Shown here one piece after another: positions 16,296 to 25,761 of a DNA stretch of 64,000 nucleotides. Origin of the DNA: Marinobacter zhanjiangensis (GTDB lineage Bacteria > Pseudomonadota > Gammaproteobacteria > Pseudomonadales > Oleiphilaceae); contig NZ_BMXV01000001.1 in NCBI RefSeq assembly GCF_014651935.1, positions 558,001 to 622,000 of the forward strand, read 5' to 3'. The translations under genes were made by a program, and so were the position numbers. Positions within the stretch are counted from its first letter, which is position 1. Every line of letters begins with the position of its first letter. The notes under the pieces were generated by a model. The model worked only from the letters and a program-made list of their open reading frames with translations. It did not search any database and was not told the origin of the DNA.

Positions 16296-17303
16296 ATGAA
16301 CATGATGACTAATCCAATGCCCGTTGTTATCGGCGCGTCCGCCGGTGGCATGGCCGCATTAAAGGAACTGGTCGCGCAGTTTCCTGCCGATTTTCCCGCC
16401 CCGGTTTTTATTGTCAATCACATGAGCCCGCATACCACCGGAGAAGCGCTTGTCAGAGTTCTGAATGAGAGCAGCCTTCTTACCTGCGTTCATGCACACG
16501 ATAACCAGACCTTCGAAAACGGCCATATTTATCTGGCGCCGTCAGATCAACACATGCTGATCGGGAAAGGAAAGATCCTCATTACCAAAGGCGCCCGGGA
16601 AAATCGCTCACGGCCGGCTATTGATCCCCTGTTCCGTTCCGCAGCAGTCGCCTACGGGAACCGGGTAATCGGAATTATCCTGACCGGTTATCTGGATGAC
16701 GGCACCAGTGGCATGATGGCCATCAAACGGTGCGGAGGCGTCTGTATTGCACAGGATCCCGAGGATGCGTCTTATCCGGACATGCCGCAGTCGGTCATAA
16801 CGAATGTCGGAGCCGATTATTGTATGCCAATCGCCGGGATGGGCGCGTTGCTATCGGATCTTCTCAGGAGAGAGCTGCCGGAGAGCGGGCCGGTCCCGGA
16901 AGACATCGTGATTGAAGCCAAAATCGCACATCGGGTGTTGAGCGATTTGCCCTCTGTCGAGGCGCTCGGTGATCAGGTGCCGTATAACTGTCCGGACTGT
17001 GGTGGGGTGTTATGGAAAATAGCGGAAGGCGATATGCTCAGGTATCGCTGCCATACGGGCCATGCGTTTACTTCCTCGGCACTTATCACGCAACAGACTG
17101 TAAAAATTGAAGAAACTCTGTGGGTTGCGCTAAGAATGTTTGAGGAGCGCCAGAATCTTCTGGTAACCATGAGCAAAAATGAAAGCAAACAATCTCCCTC
17201 ATCGATCTCCCAGCGGGCAAACGACTCTCAGGTTCACATTGACCGCATTCGCGCTATGCTGAAGGCAACCGACACGGATTTTCACAGCGAAGAAGTGGGG
17301 TGA
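16296..17303 (+). CDS. CheB-type protein-glutamate methylesterase, no receiver domain
   Basis: About 335 residues from ATG 16296, which has GGAGG five bases upstream. The catalytic domain has the CheB triad blocks: GASAGG (Ser), NHMSPH (His) and GYLDDGTSGM (Asp), with LAPSDQHM and DPLFRSAA between. No N-terminal response-regulator receiver is present. The C-terminal part has CPDCGG and then CHTGHAFT, a probable metal-binding segment seen in similar stand-alone CheB-like proteins, followed by a helical tail. No CheR or chemoreceptor is nearby. The 279 bases before it hold nothing I can support. Confidence 0.83.
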   Translation: MNMMTNPMPVVIGASAGGMAALKELVAQFPADFPAPVFIVNHMSPHTTGEALVRVLNESSLLTCVHAHDNQTFENGHIYLAPSDQHMLIGKGKILITKGARENRSRPAIDPLFRSAAVAYGNRVIGIILTGYLDDGTSGMMAIKRCGGVCIAQDPEDASYPDMPQSVITNVGADYCMPIAGMGALLSDLLRRELPESGPVPEDIVIEAKIAHRVLSDLPSVEALGDQVPYNCPDCGGVLWKIAEGDMLRYRCHTGHAFTSSALITQQTVKIEETLWVALRMFEERQNLLVTMSKNESKQSPSSISQRANDSQVHIDRIRAMLKATDTDFHSEEVG

Positions 17304-17467
17304 ACATCGCCTTGTTGCCAGAGTAGAGAGCAGCCAGAACGGCCCAATCTCGTCTTGCCTTCGTACTGACGTCCAATAGACTGGTAAAGGCTGTCAGCAA
17401 CACAAATGATGCGATCGAGGCAGCCTAAAGCCAGAAAAAAATGAGCCAACAACCGAGAGGAATGGCC

Positions 17468-18385
17468 GTGTCACCAATCTCCCGCTTTCGCCGCGCCGCG
17501 GCTTTGACCCTTATGCTGATCTCCGGGCCGGCAATGGCCGCCGATCCTGTCGTGGTCTCGTCCAAGATCGATACGGAAGGCGCCGTGTTGGGCCAGATGA
17601 TATTACAGTCCCTGGAAGAGGCCGGTATCCCGGTGGAGAACCGCCTCCAGCTGGGCGCGACCAACATCGTGCGCAATGCCATCAAGGCCGGTGAGATCGA
17701 CCTCTATCCGGAATACACCGGCAATGCCGCCTTCTTCCATGACCAGGCCGACCGGGATATCTGGAAGGACGCTGACAAGGCCTACCAGCAGGCGGCCCGT
17801 CTGGATAAGCAGGCTCACGACATCGTCTGGCTGGAGCCGGCGGAAGCCAACAATACCTGGGCCATGAGTGTGCGGGGGGATCTGGCGCAGGAGAACGGGC
17901 TGGATACGCTTGAAGACCTGGCGGACTATATCAACGGCGGTGGCGCCTTCAAATTCGCGGCCAGTGCCGAGTTTGTCGAATCCGCCAGCGCCTTGCCAGC
18001 GTTTCAGGAGGCCTACGGCTTCAAGCTGACCTCTGACCAGCTGCTGGTTCTTTCCGGCGGCAACACCGCCGCGACGCTCCGGGCTGCCGCGCTGAACGAC
18101 AACAAGGTCAATGGCGCCATGACCTACGGCACCGATGGCGGCCTTGACGCGCTTGACCTGAAGGTAATGAAGGACACCCTGGGTGTGCAACCGGTCTACC
18201 AGCCGGCGCCCATCGTGCGATCCGAGGTGCTGGAAGCCTATCCGCAGATCCCGGAGATTCTTGAACCGGTGTTCGAATCCCTGGACCTGGAGACCCTGCA
18301 ACGACTGAACGGACAGGTGGCAGTGAACGGCGTGCCGGCCGAGCAGGTGGCCCGGGATTATCTGGATTCCATGGCCCGGGACTGA
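17468..18385 (+). CDS. osmF: Periplasmic binding protein for quaternary amines (OsmF/YehZ type)
   Basis: About 305 residues. GTG 17468 is favoured since GAGAGG lies seven bases upstream; ATG 17462 is an alternative. The signal peptide is RRAAALTLMLISGPAMA, cleaved before ADP. The mature protein is of the OpuAC type: SSKIDTEGAVLGQMI, GATNIVRNAIKAGEIDLYPEYTG and YGTDGGLDALDL are characteristic of betaine/choline-type binders. It leads a four-gene importer (binding protein, permease, ATPase, permease), the same composition as E. coli osmF-yehYXW. It probably imports a glycine-betaine-like osmolyte; E. coli OsmF binds betaine weakly, so the true ligand is uncertain. Confidence 0.87.
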   Translation: MSPISRFRRAAALTLMLISGPAMAADPVVVSSKIDTEGAVLGQMILQSLEEAGIPVENRLQLGATNIVRNAIKAGEIDLYPEYTGNAAFFHDQADRDIWKDADKAYQQAARLDKQAHDIVWLEPAEANNTWAMSVRGDLAQENGLDTLEDLADYINGGGAFKFAASAEFVESASALPAFQEAYGFKLTSDQLLVLSGGNTAATLRAAALNDNKVNGAMTYGTDGGLDALDLKVMKDTLGVQPVYQPAPIVRSEVLEAYPQIPEILEPVFESLDLETLQRLNGQVAVNGVPAEQVARDYLDSMARD

Positions 18386-18388
18386 GGT

Positions 18389-19576
18389 TTGTCCGTTACC
18401 GGGCCTGTTGCAAGCCGGATTCCGCCGAACCGTGTGATTCCGGCCCTGGCGCTGTCTGCCCTGGTGCTGGTCTGGCTTCTGGACCTTGGCACCATCCAGC
18501 CGAACCGCATCGTAGCGGGCACTGGCCATGGCCTGCTGTCGTCCCTGGGCTGGATCGGGGCCGGGCTGGTCACGGCGGTTCTGGCGGCCTCGATTGTGCT
18601 GTCCATGGTGCCGCTGGCCAGGCGATACCTGCTTCTGCTCGGCCTGACCGGCTTGTCGCTGGCGGCGTTACCTCTGTTGCTGGAGGTGTTTGCCAGCCGT
18701 CACCTGCCCGAGGATTCGCCCTATGCGCGCTCGTCGATGGGGGCAGGGTTCTGGTGCCTGTTGTTCCTGCTTTCCCTGATGTTGATCGAGATCCTTGGGC
18801 GCCTGAAGACCCGGCGCAGCCTGCAGCTCATGCTGTTGGTGTTTGTCTGTGGTAGCTGGCTGACGCTGTTGCGCAGCGACGGCCTGGAGAGCCTGTCGCT
18901 GGTGCGGGAGTTCAACGGGCAAGGCGGCCAGTTCCGGCAGGCACTCTGGACGCATCTGGCGCTGGCCTTTGGCGCCGTATCCATCAGTGCTGTTCTGGCT
19001 TTCGTTCTTGCTCTCAAGATGATCCGCAACACGGCCTGGCGGCGGCCCGTCCTTGGCGCCGTCAGTTTTCTGCAGACCATTCCCAGTCTGGCGGTTTTCG
19101 GTTTGCTGATAGCGCCCCTCAGTGCCCTGTCCTCGGCGTTTCCGGTTCTGCAGAGCCTGGGTATCCGTGGCATCGGCTGGGCGCCGGCCCTGCTGGCACT
19201 GATTGCCTACAGTTTGCTGCCCATGGTGCGCAACACCTTTGTCGCGCTGACGGAAGTGCCCGAAAGCCTGGCCGATGCCGGCCGGGGTATGGGGATGACG
19301 GAAGGGCAGGTGTTTTTCCAGGTCAAGCTACCATTGGCGCTGCCGGTGATCATCGAGGGTGTACGCATCACAACCATTCAGGCAATCGGTCTGACCGCCG
19401 TCGCTGCGCTGATCGGCGCCGGTGGTTTTGGGAGTTTTATTTTCCAGGGGTTGGGGCAGGCGGCGATGGATCTGGTATTGCTCGGAGCCCTGCCCACCAT
19501 TGCGCTCGCGCTGCTGGCCGATGCGTTACTGACAATGCTGGCGGCCAGCCTGAAACCGACATCGGCGAGAAGCTGA
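18389..19576 (+). CDS. yehY: ABC permease, YehY type
   Basis: About 395 residues. The start is uncertain: TTG 18389 directly follows the osmF stop, and GTG codons inside are alternatives. The N-terminal half has about five extra membrane segments, as in YehY. The C-terminal half is the transport domain: WTHLALAFGAVSISAVLAF, SFLQTIPSLAVFGLL, and the EAA-type loop ESLADAGRGMGMTEGQVF that contacts the ATPase. It acts in the inner membrane with the ATPase and second permease downstream. Confidence 0.83.
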   Translation: MSVTGPVASRIPPNRVIPALALSALVLVWLLDLGTIQPNRIVAGTGHGLLSSLGWIGAGLVTAVLAASIVLSMVPLARRYLLLLGLTGLSLAALPLLLEVFASRHLPEDSPYARSSMGAGFWCLLFLLSLMLIEILGRLKTRRSLQLMLLVFVCGSWLTLLRSDGLESLSLVREFNGQGGQFRQALWTHLALAFGAVSISAVLAFVLALKMIRNTAWRRPVLGAVSFLQTIPSLAVFGLLIAPLSALSSAFPVLQSLGIRGIGWAPALLALIAYSLLPMVRNTFVALTEVPESLADAGRGMGMTEGQVFFQVKLPLALPVIIEGVRITTIQAIGLTAVAALIGAGGFGSFIFQGLGQAAMDLVLLGALPTIALALLADALLTMLAASLKPTSARS

Positions 19577-19597
19577 TATGGAAAAGGAACTGCCCGG

Positions 19598-20545
19598 ATG
19601 ATCGAACTGAGAAACGTAACCCGGCGCTTCGGTGACACGGTCGCGGTGGACCGAGTCAACCTGACCATTGAAACCGGCGAGGTGTGCGTGCTGGTGGGCA
19701 GTTCCGGCTGTGGCAAATCCACCACACTGCGCATGATCAACCACCTGTTGCCTCACAGCGCGGGCGAGATTCTGGTGGATGGCGAGGATACAACCGCCAT
19801 GAATCCGCAGCAGTTGCGGCTGAACATGGGGTATGTAATCCAGGGCACGGGGCTGTTTCCACACTGGACGGTGGCACGCAATATCGCCATGGTGCCCCGG
19901 CTGTTGAAGTGGCCCAGGCAGCGGATTGACGCACGGGTCGACGAACTGATGAAGTTACTGGATCTCGACCCGGCCACCCACGCCCATAAATACCCCCAGC
20001 AACTGTCCGGTGGCCAGGCCCAGCGGGTGGGTGTTGCCCGGGCCCTGGCGGCGGACCCCAATATTCTGCTGATGGATGAACCCTTCGGGGCCGTGGATGC
20101 GATCACCCGGGAAAACCTGCAGCTGGAGATGCTGCGAATTCAGAGGCAGGTTCGCAAGACAACCGTTTTCGTGACCCACGATATCGACGAAGCCCTGAAA
20201 CTGGCCAGCCGGATTGCGGTGATGGATCAGGGCCGCATCATCCAGCATGACACGCCCGAGAATATCCTCCGCCGTCCCGCCTCTGACTTTGTTGAAAGCC
20301 TGGTCGGCAAACAGGATCGCGGCCTGAAACTGATGAGCCTGCGGCCGGTACGTGACCTGATGACGCCCCATGGCTCACCGAAGCCATCAAGACCCGGGGC
20401 GGACGTACTACGTGAGGACGACAACCTGCGTCTGGCCCTGTCAGTCATGCTCTGGCAGGATCTGCCGCAGGTTGCGGTGTTTAACGCCCGCGGGGAGGAG
20501 ACCGGTGTGATTACCCGCGAACGCATTATTCAGGAAGGCGCCTGA
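19598..20545 (+). CDS. yehX: ABC ATPase with CBS tail, YehX/OpuAA type
   Basis: A 315-residue ATPase. Walker A is GSSGCGKST (about residues 35-43), followed by the Q-loop, the signature LSGGQAQRVGVARAL and Walker B ILLMDEPFGAVDA with the switch histidine in VTHDIDEAL. After residue about 240 comes a C-terminal extension (LREDDNLRLALSVML, VAVFNARGEETGVITRE) like a CBS module, which in OpuA-type importers senses ionic strength. It overlaps the next permease by one base (TGATG). Confidence 0.9.
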   Translation: MIELRNVTRRFGDTVAVDRVNLTIETGEVCVLVGSSGCGKSTTLRMINHLLPHSAGEILVDGEDTTAMNPQQLRLNMGYVIQGTGLFPHWTVARNIAMVPRLLKWPRQRIDARVDELMKLLDLDPATHAHKYPQQLSGGQAQRVGVARALAADPNILLMDEPFGAVDAITRENLQLEMLRIQRQVRKTTVFVTHDIDEALKLASRIAVMDQGRIIQHDTPENILRRPASDFVESLVGKQDRGLKLMSLRPVRDLMTPHGSPKPSRPGADVLREDDNLRLALSVMLWQDLPQVAVFNARGEETGVITRERIIQEGA

Positions 20546-21291
20546 TGCGACTGTGGTTACCACCTGCGCTGCTGGCGGTTGTCCTGTGCGGACTGAGTGC
20601 TGCTATGCCAGTACTGGAGCCGCTGTTTCGATGGATACAGCCGGACAAACAGCAGGTGATCTATGACAGGGGGAGCTTTCTGTTCCTGCTGCAGAACCAC
20701 CTGCTGCTGGTGGTGATCTCGGCGGCTGTTGGTACGTTTGCTGCCGTCGCCGGTGGCATCCTGGCCACCCGCCCGGCGGGCCGTGATTTCCTGCCTCTGG
20801 TCAGCCAGGTAGCCTCCATCGGCCAGACCTTCCCACCGGTGGCCGTGCTTGCGCTGGCGGTGCCGGTACTCGGCTTCGGCGAAGCGCCCATTCTGTTTGC
20901 GCTGATTCTCTATGGCCTGCTGCCCATACTGCGCAACACCCTGGCGGGCCTGGAGGGCATCAACCCGGCCGTGCGGGAGGCTGCAACGGGCATGGGCATG
21001 TCGCCATTACAGGTATTGGTGCGGGTCGAGCTGCCATTGGCGGGCCGGATCATTCTCGCCGGCATCCGCACCTCCGTGACCATCAATATCGCCACCGCCG
21101 CCATCGGCTCAACCATCGGTGCGCGCACACTGGGCGACCCGGTCATCGCCGGGCTGGTAAATGGCAATACCGCTTACGTGTTGCAGGGGGCGATCCTGAT
21201 CGGATTGCTCGCACTCACCACCGACAGCCTGTTTGAAGCACTTGAAAGGACCTGGGACCGCCGGTTTTCGCCGCAGGGAGCCATGGCATGA
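20545..21291 (+). CDS. yehW: ABC permease, YehW type
   Basis: A 248-residue inner-membrane permease with the binding-protein-dependent transport fold. Segments include LLLVVISAAVGTFAAVAGGIL and ILFALILYGLLPIL. The EAA-type loop is AVREAATGMGMSPLQVLVRVELPLA. It is last in the importer operon, coupled by a one-base overlap to the ATPase, and is expected to pair with the larger permease upstream. Confidence 0.87.
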   Translation: MRLWLPPALLAVVLCGLSAAMPVLEPLFRWIQPDKQQVIYDRGSFLFLLQNHLLLVVISAAVGTFAAVAGGILATRPAGRDFLPLVSQVASIGQTFPPVAVLALAVPVLGFGEAPILFALILYGLLPILRNTLAGLEGINPAVREAATGMGMSPLQVLVRVELPLAGRIILAGIRTSVTINIATAAIGSTIGARTLGDPVIAGLVNGNTAYVLQGAILIGLLALTTDSLFEALERTWDRRFSPQGAMA

Positions 21292-21446
21292 ATCCCCGGC
21301 AGGTAGCGCTCTCCGGCACATCGCAGCCCGGATTTCGGGCAGCTTCCAATTGCGGTTTTCGAGGTATCGCCACACCAGGCACCCGAAATCCGTATGATTG
21401 GTCAATGTTCCGTTATTATGCCGCAACCAGGCTTGGTTGATGATTC

Positions 21447-21767
21447 ATGACTATTCCCGTTAAAGACCTGACCGTTCCTGAGGTTTCCTGCTCAAATTGC
21501 CAGGCCTGCTGCTGCCGCCTGGAAGTCATGCTTATTACCGATACTGGTGTTCCTGAAAAACACATCGCCCGGGACAAATGGGGTGCCGAGACCATGCGGC
21601 GCCTGGCAGATGGCTGGTGCTCCGCGGTAGACCGGGAAACCTTCATGTGCACCATTTATGAAAACCGCCCCTGGATCTGTCGGGAATTTGAAATGGGTTC
21701 CGATGAATGTCTGGACGAAAGAGCAGAGGGCCTGGAGTCAGGGCGTTATGAAGTCAGGCAGAGATAG
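21447..21767 (+). CDS. YkgJ-family cysteine-cluster protein
   Basis: A 106-residue protein with CSNCQACCCRLEV near residue 15, the CxxCxxCC motif of the YkgJ/UPF0153 family, and further conserved cysteines in GWCSAVDRETFMCTIYENRP, ICREFE and SDECL. The set of cysteines suggests a zinc or Fe-S site. The function is unknown. It stands alone; the spacing to the flanking genes is over 130 bases. Confidence 0.83.
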   Translation: MTIPVKDLTVPEVSCSNCQACCCRLEVMLITDTGVPEKHIARDKWGAETMRRLADGWCSAVDRETFMCTIYENRPWICREFEMGSDECLDERAEGLESGRYEVRQR

Positions 21768-21899
21768 CCTGACCAGGCTTGCATCCAGCGACTATGATGA
21801 AGATAAAAAGTAGGGAAGAATCCCAGCCGACCCACACAAACGGTTTCGTCCACGAAAAAACTATGGCGATTGACCAGAAGCGACTCGCAGGAGCGATCC

Positions 21900-24356
21900 A
21901 TGACAGGGAAGCCGGATAACAACGAACTGTTCACTGACCTGACCGAAGCGCTGGCCATGGCCTGCTCTGCGGTTTGCGCAACGGTTATTGTCGAAGGCAG
22001 AGATTCTCCGGACCATCTTGTCGGCGATCCCGACGCGGCCAGGCTGCTAATGACGCTCGACAGTGTCCAGGCAACCCTGGCCGACGGGATTCCCCGCACC
22101 GAAATACCACCACCCGGCACGGCTCTGGCCGCAGCCGCCTTCATCGCTGTCGAGCCCCTGAGCACCCCCCACCAGCAGACACACGCGACGGTCATTGCCT
22201 TCGCCGGTAAGCACCGGGAAGATTTCGAGCGTACGGTGGCACTCGTGCACTCCCTGGCGACAGAAACCGCCAGTGAACTGCTGTTTCTACGGCAAACGCC
22301 TTTTCTGGCGGCGGCGTTTGCGGAAGTTGAATGTGGTGTAACCATTGCTGATCCGAATATTGCCGACTCCCCTCTGGTCTATGCAAATGCCGCCTTTGAG
22401 CGCATAACGGGTTACCCAAGAGCGGAATTACTGGGTCGCAACTGCCGCTTCCTGCAGGGGGATCGACGTGATCAGCCCGGTGTTCAGATTATTCGCAACG
22501 CTCTCGCTCGCGGTACCGACTGTACCGCTGTGGTAACCAATTTTCGTCGCGACGGTGAGCCTTTCGAAAACCGGATCAAGCTTCGGGCCATTCGCACACA
22601 TGATGGCACCCTCTCCCACATCATTGGCATTCAGCTTGATGTCTCAAGAGAGCAGGCGGCCCTGGAGTCGCTGGCCCGGCAAAAGCGTCGCTATGAGAGC
22701 CTGATCGAAGCGCAATCAGGCTACATCTGGCTCATGAATGCGGATGGCGAACTCATTGACGTGCCCCGGAAATGGCTGGAGGTCGCCGGCCTGTCCGCAT
22801 CGGACGGCCCGCCGGATCGGGCGGCGATCCGCAGCACTTTGGCGCCGGAGGCTGCGGCCGCATTCCGTGACGGGTGGATCGAGGCCCTCAGGAACGTGGC
22901 TCCCTTTGAAGTGATCTATCAGTTACCGGCCCGGGGCCACCCTCCCAGGTGGTTTCTGGATCGTGTCACGCCGGTGCTGGATGACGACAACACGCTCCTC
23001 GAGTGGATTGCGGCCTCTCAGGAAATCACCCAGCTGAAGCGCGCCGAGAAGGACATCGAGCGTGCGGCCTATGAGGACCGGTTGACCGGCGTTCTGTCCC
23101 CGGAAGGCTTCGCCCAGCGCCTGGACCAGCGCCTAAAGGAAAGGAGCCTGCATCCGGCAAGCCCGGTGGTCGTGGTCGACATCAAGGCGCTCAGGGAAAT
23201 CAACAACACCCAGGGCTATGATGTCGGCGATGAGGTACTACGGGAGGTCGCCCGTCGCTTGACGGCCGAGGTGGGTGAAAGTGGCCTGATAGCGCGCACC
23301 GGTGGCGACGAGTTCACCGTGCTCGCGCCGCTCGACAACCAGCGCACGCCGCGTCAATTGCGTGAGTGTATGGCAGCTGTCTTTGATGTACCGTTCGAAT
23401 TCAGAGGGTTTTCCTTCCACGTTGAGGCGTCGTTCGGCTACGCACGGGTCCGAAGCAGTGCAGGCGATGCCCGCAAACTGATGACCGATGCAGCACTGGC
23501 AATGCATCGAAGCCAGCACAATCCGGCGGTCACCTGGACCCAGTATACCAAGGCGCTCGAGCAGCAAACGCGCGAAACCGTGGACCTGACTACGAAGCTG
23601 CGCCATGCCCTGGAAGCCGGTCAACTGGAGCTGTACTACCAGCCCCAGGTGGATCTGGCGAGCGGCCGCATCATCTCGGCGGAAGCCCTGCTGCGCTGGA
23701 ATCACCCGCAGGCAGGCTTTATCCCGCCGGGCCGGTTTATCCCGCTGGCGGAGCAAAGTCAGCTCATCGGGCCCATAGGAGACTGGGTGTTACACCAGGC
23801 CTGCCGCGACCTCCGGGCCTGGCGTGACGCCGGGCTCCCGGTCACCCCGGTATCAATCAATGTGTCCCTGATACAGTTCGAACTCGGGTCTGTTCCGGAC
23901 AAGGTTCGCCAGGCACTGACCGACTATAACATTGCCCCCGAAGAGCTGACCCTGGAAATCACGGAAAGCATCTTCGAGCAACCGGGACAGGCTTTGAAGC
24001 AGGATCTGGAAGCCCTCAGCGCCATGGGGGTTCGCCTGTCCCTGGACGACTTCGGGACAGGCTATTCGTCGCTGGGTCACCTGAACGACTATTCTTTCGA
24101 CGAGATCAAGATCGACAAGAGTTTTGTCTGCCAACTGAACAAAGGCCGTTATCCCCAGGCCATCGTCAAATCGGTTATCGTTATCGCCGCAGCGATTGAC
24201 GCGGACGTTGTGGCCGAGGGGCTTGAGCTTGAGAGCCAGATCACGGCCGTGCAGGCGCTTGGCTGCACCAAGGGCCAGGGTTATCACTACAGCCGCCCGG
24301 TACCCGAAGCCGTTTGGCGCCAACTACTCGCTGACCAGAAGTCATGGACAGCCTGA
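21900..24356 (+). CDS. LOV-PAS-GGDEF-EAL photoreceptor-type c-di-GMP enzyme
   Basis: About 818 residues from ATG 21900 (GGAG six bases upstream). Residues 1-140 are an unassigned, possibly GAF-like region. Residues about 143-258 form a PAS domain with GRNCRFLQG; Cys182 is the photoactive cysteine of LOV domains, and NFRRDGEPFEN fits the flavin-pocket strand. A second PAS follows (QSGYIWLMNADGE). The GGDEF domain has an intact GGDEF at 468-472 but no RxxD I-site, and the upstream DIKALREIN is somewhat degenerate. The EAL domain is complete: EAL at 595-597, DDFGTGYSS from 716, ITESIFEQ. Probable role: blue-light-controlled c-di-GMP breakdown and perhaps synthesis. It is monocistronic. Confidence 0.9.
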   Translation: MTGKPDNNELFTDLTEALAMACSAVCATVIVEGRDSPDHLVGDPDAARLLMTLDSVQATLADGIPRTEIPPPGTALAAAAFIAVEPLSTPHQQTHATVIAFAGKHREDFERTVALVHSLATETASELLFLRQTPFLAAAFAEVECGVTIADPNIADSPLVYANAAFERITGYPRAELLGRNCRFLQGDRRDQPGVQIIRNALARGTDCTAVVTNFRRDGEPFENRIKLRAIRTHDGTLSHIIGIQLDVSREQAALESLARQKRRYESLIEAQSGYIWLMNADGELIDVPRKWLEVAGLSASDGPPDRAAIRSTLAPEAAAAFRDGWIEALRNVAPFEVIYQLPARGHPPRWFLDRVTPVLDDDNTLLEWIAASQEITQLKRAEKDIERAAYEDRLTGVLSPEGFAQRLDQRLKERSLHPASPVVVVDIKALREINNTQGYDVGDEVLREVARRLTAEVGESGLIARTGGDEFTVLAPLDNQRTPRQLRECMAAVFDVPFEFRGFSFHVEASFGYARVRSSAGDARKLMTDAALAMHRSQHNPAVTWTQYTKALEQQTRETVDLTTKLRHALEAGQLELYYQPQVDLASGRIISAEALLRWNHPQAGFIPPGRFIPLAEQSQLIGPIGDWVLHQACRDLRAWRDAGLPVTPVSINVSLIQFELGSVPDKVRQALTDYNIAPEELTLEITESIFEQPGQALKQDLEALSAMGVRLSLDDFGTGYSSLGHLNDYSFDEIKIDKSFVCQLNKGRYPQAIVKSVIVIAAAIDADVVAEGLELESQITAVQALGCTKGQGYHYSRPVPEAVWRQLLADQKSWTA

Positions 24357-24372
24357 CGGGTCCGGCTCTGAG

Positions 24373-24394
24373 CAGGTTGATCTGACTCAACCTG
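24373..24394. other. Hairpin after the LOV-GGDEF-EAL gene
   Basis: CAGGTTGA, a six-base loop, then TCAACCTG: a perfect eight-base stem 17 bases after the stop. It lacks a T tract and lies between convergent genes. It could be a weak terminator. Confidence 0.4.
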
Positions 24395-24486
24395 TCGGGT
24401 AGCAGCAACAAGGCCGCAGCACATGTCAGATTACTGGACGGGGGAGCCAGTTGATTCTGATGGCAAGCGACTAAACAGGCGGTCTC

Positions 24487-25761
24487 TCAGGGATCAATCC
24501 TGAAGTCATCGGTAAGCTGGCGCCAATGCGCTTTCAGAACTGACTTTTGTGGAGCTGCCATCGGCAGATCTTGAAGTGCCTTCGGCCATAAAGTCCTCGC
24601 ACGTTCGACCGTGTCCAGCAGGTGGGGCTGTATCGCACGCCAAGGAATGCCTGCATTATTCGCCCAGTGTTCGAAGTGGTTCAGCGTAATGGCATACCAC
24701 TGTCTGGTTCTCTTCAGATTAAGCGCAATTTCTTGCTCATTCTCGATGTAGACCCGGGTGGTAACGATATCGTACGCAGGAGAAAGCCTTGGCGTAATCC
24801 GGTCCGGGTATACCAGGCTCCAGTTCTTGAGATGAGCATCCCCGTTGGCAAGCAGGATATTCACCAGAAGCCGTCTGGCGAGCTGTTGGGCATCTTTCAG
24901 GCCATCGCCGGAAAATTGATGGACCACTCTTCCAATCTGCTCGTAACTGGCCGAGTTGTATTTTTCATGGGGATATTTCACCAGGATCTGGGCAAAGTCC
25001 TCCATGTGGACCCGGCCCTTTTCTGATCGGTCAAACCGTTTTATTGCAAACGCCTGGCGCTCGTCATCGGGCAGATTGATCGGAGGGAGGTTATCAAGGC
25101 GATCCATATCAACAAGTCGGGTCTCGGGGATATCGACACCCGCCAAGGCCGCCAGAGACATCGCCGTGAACTCATTCAGCGGTACATGCCGATGCCGCGT
25201 GGACGGGGTTTTAACAATCCAGTCGCCGAGTTCATCGCCTGTGGACAGATTGTATCGGCTGTCTCTCTCCTTCATTGAAAACTTCATCTGAACACCGGCG
25301 AGAGAAAACCGGTCTTCATAATCCGTACCACTGAAGCTCACAGCTTTCGCAGGGCCGTGGGTAGCCAGCACATCAACGGGCACATCATCCGGTTCCATTG
25401 GAGTCGCAACGAGAGCTCCCGGCAGGTCACGGCCAAGATAGGACAACAACTGAAATTCGTTATCAACATGGATTTTCAGCCCCTGTGCCAGCAACTCCCG
25501 GAGGGCCCCTTCGGGCAGAAGATTGGAAAGGGTGGGATGAAGTCTCTGGTTTCTTGACCAGGGCTCAGCGAGCAGTCTGGCGGCATTTGGAAAGCGCGGA
25601 TGGGTAATCAGGCTGAAAGTCGGGCGGTTCGGATCTGTCCTGAAGGTGTCGGCAAAGCTCAGCACATTGCGCCCGTTCCGAAAGCCCGCCAGATACCCCA
25701 CCAGTCTCCCGTGAAGCGTCAGTTCAAGGACGTTGGCTTCGTCAATCAGACGTGTGGTCAT
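24487..25761 (-). CDS. hipA: HipA-type serine/threonine kinase toxin
   Basis: A 424-residue protein. The N-terminal HipA_N-like region has LHGRLVGYLAGFRNGRNVLSF and ends near LSNLLPEGALRELL. The kinase-like core has SLAGVQMKFS (ATP loop), GDWIVKTPS, NEFTAMSLAALAGVDIPET, AIKRFDRSEKGRVHMEDFAQ, the catalytic NGDAHLKNWSL and the metal-binding LSPAYDIV. All key segments are present, so it is probably active. In E. coli HipA phosphorylates glutamyl-tRNA synthetase and causes dormancy; the target here is unknown. It overlaps hipB by four bases and is downstream of it, so the antitoxin is made first. Confidence 0.9.
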   Translation of the reverse strand: MTTRLIDEANVLELTLHGRLVGYLAGFRNGRNVLSFADTFRTDPNRPTFSLITHPRFPNAARLLAEPWSRNQRLHPTLSNLLPEGALRELLAQGLKIHVDNEFQLLSYLGRDLPGALVATPMEPDDVPVDVLATHGPAKAVSFSGTDYEDRFSLAGVQMKFSMKERDSRYNLSTGDELGDWIVKTPSTRHRHVPLNEFTAMSLAALAGVDIPETRLVDMDRLDNLPPINLPDDERQAFAIKRFDRSEKGRVHMEDFAQILVKYPHEKYNSASYEQIGRVVHQFSGDGLKDAQQLARRLLVNILLANGDAHLKNWSLVYPDRITPRLSPAYDIVTTRVYIENEQEIALNLKRTRQWYAITLNHFEHWANNAGIPWRAIQPHLLDTVERARTLWPKALQDLPMAAPQKSVLKAHWRQLTDDFRIDP

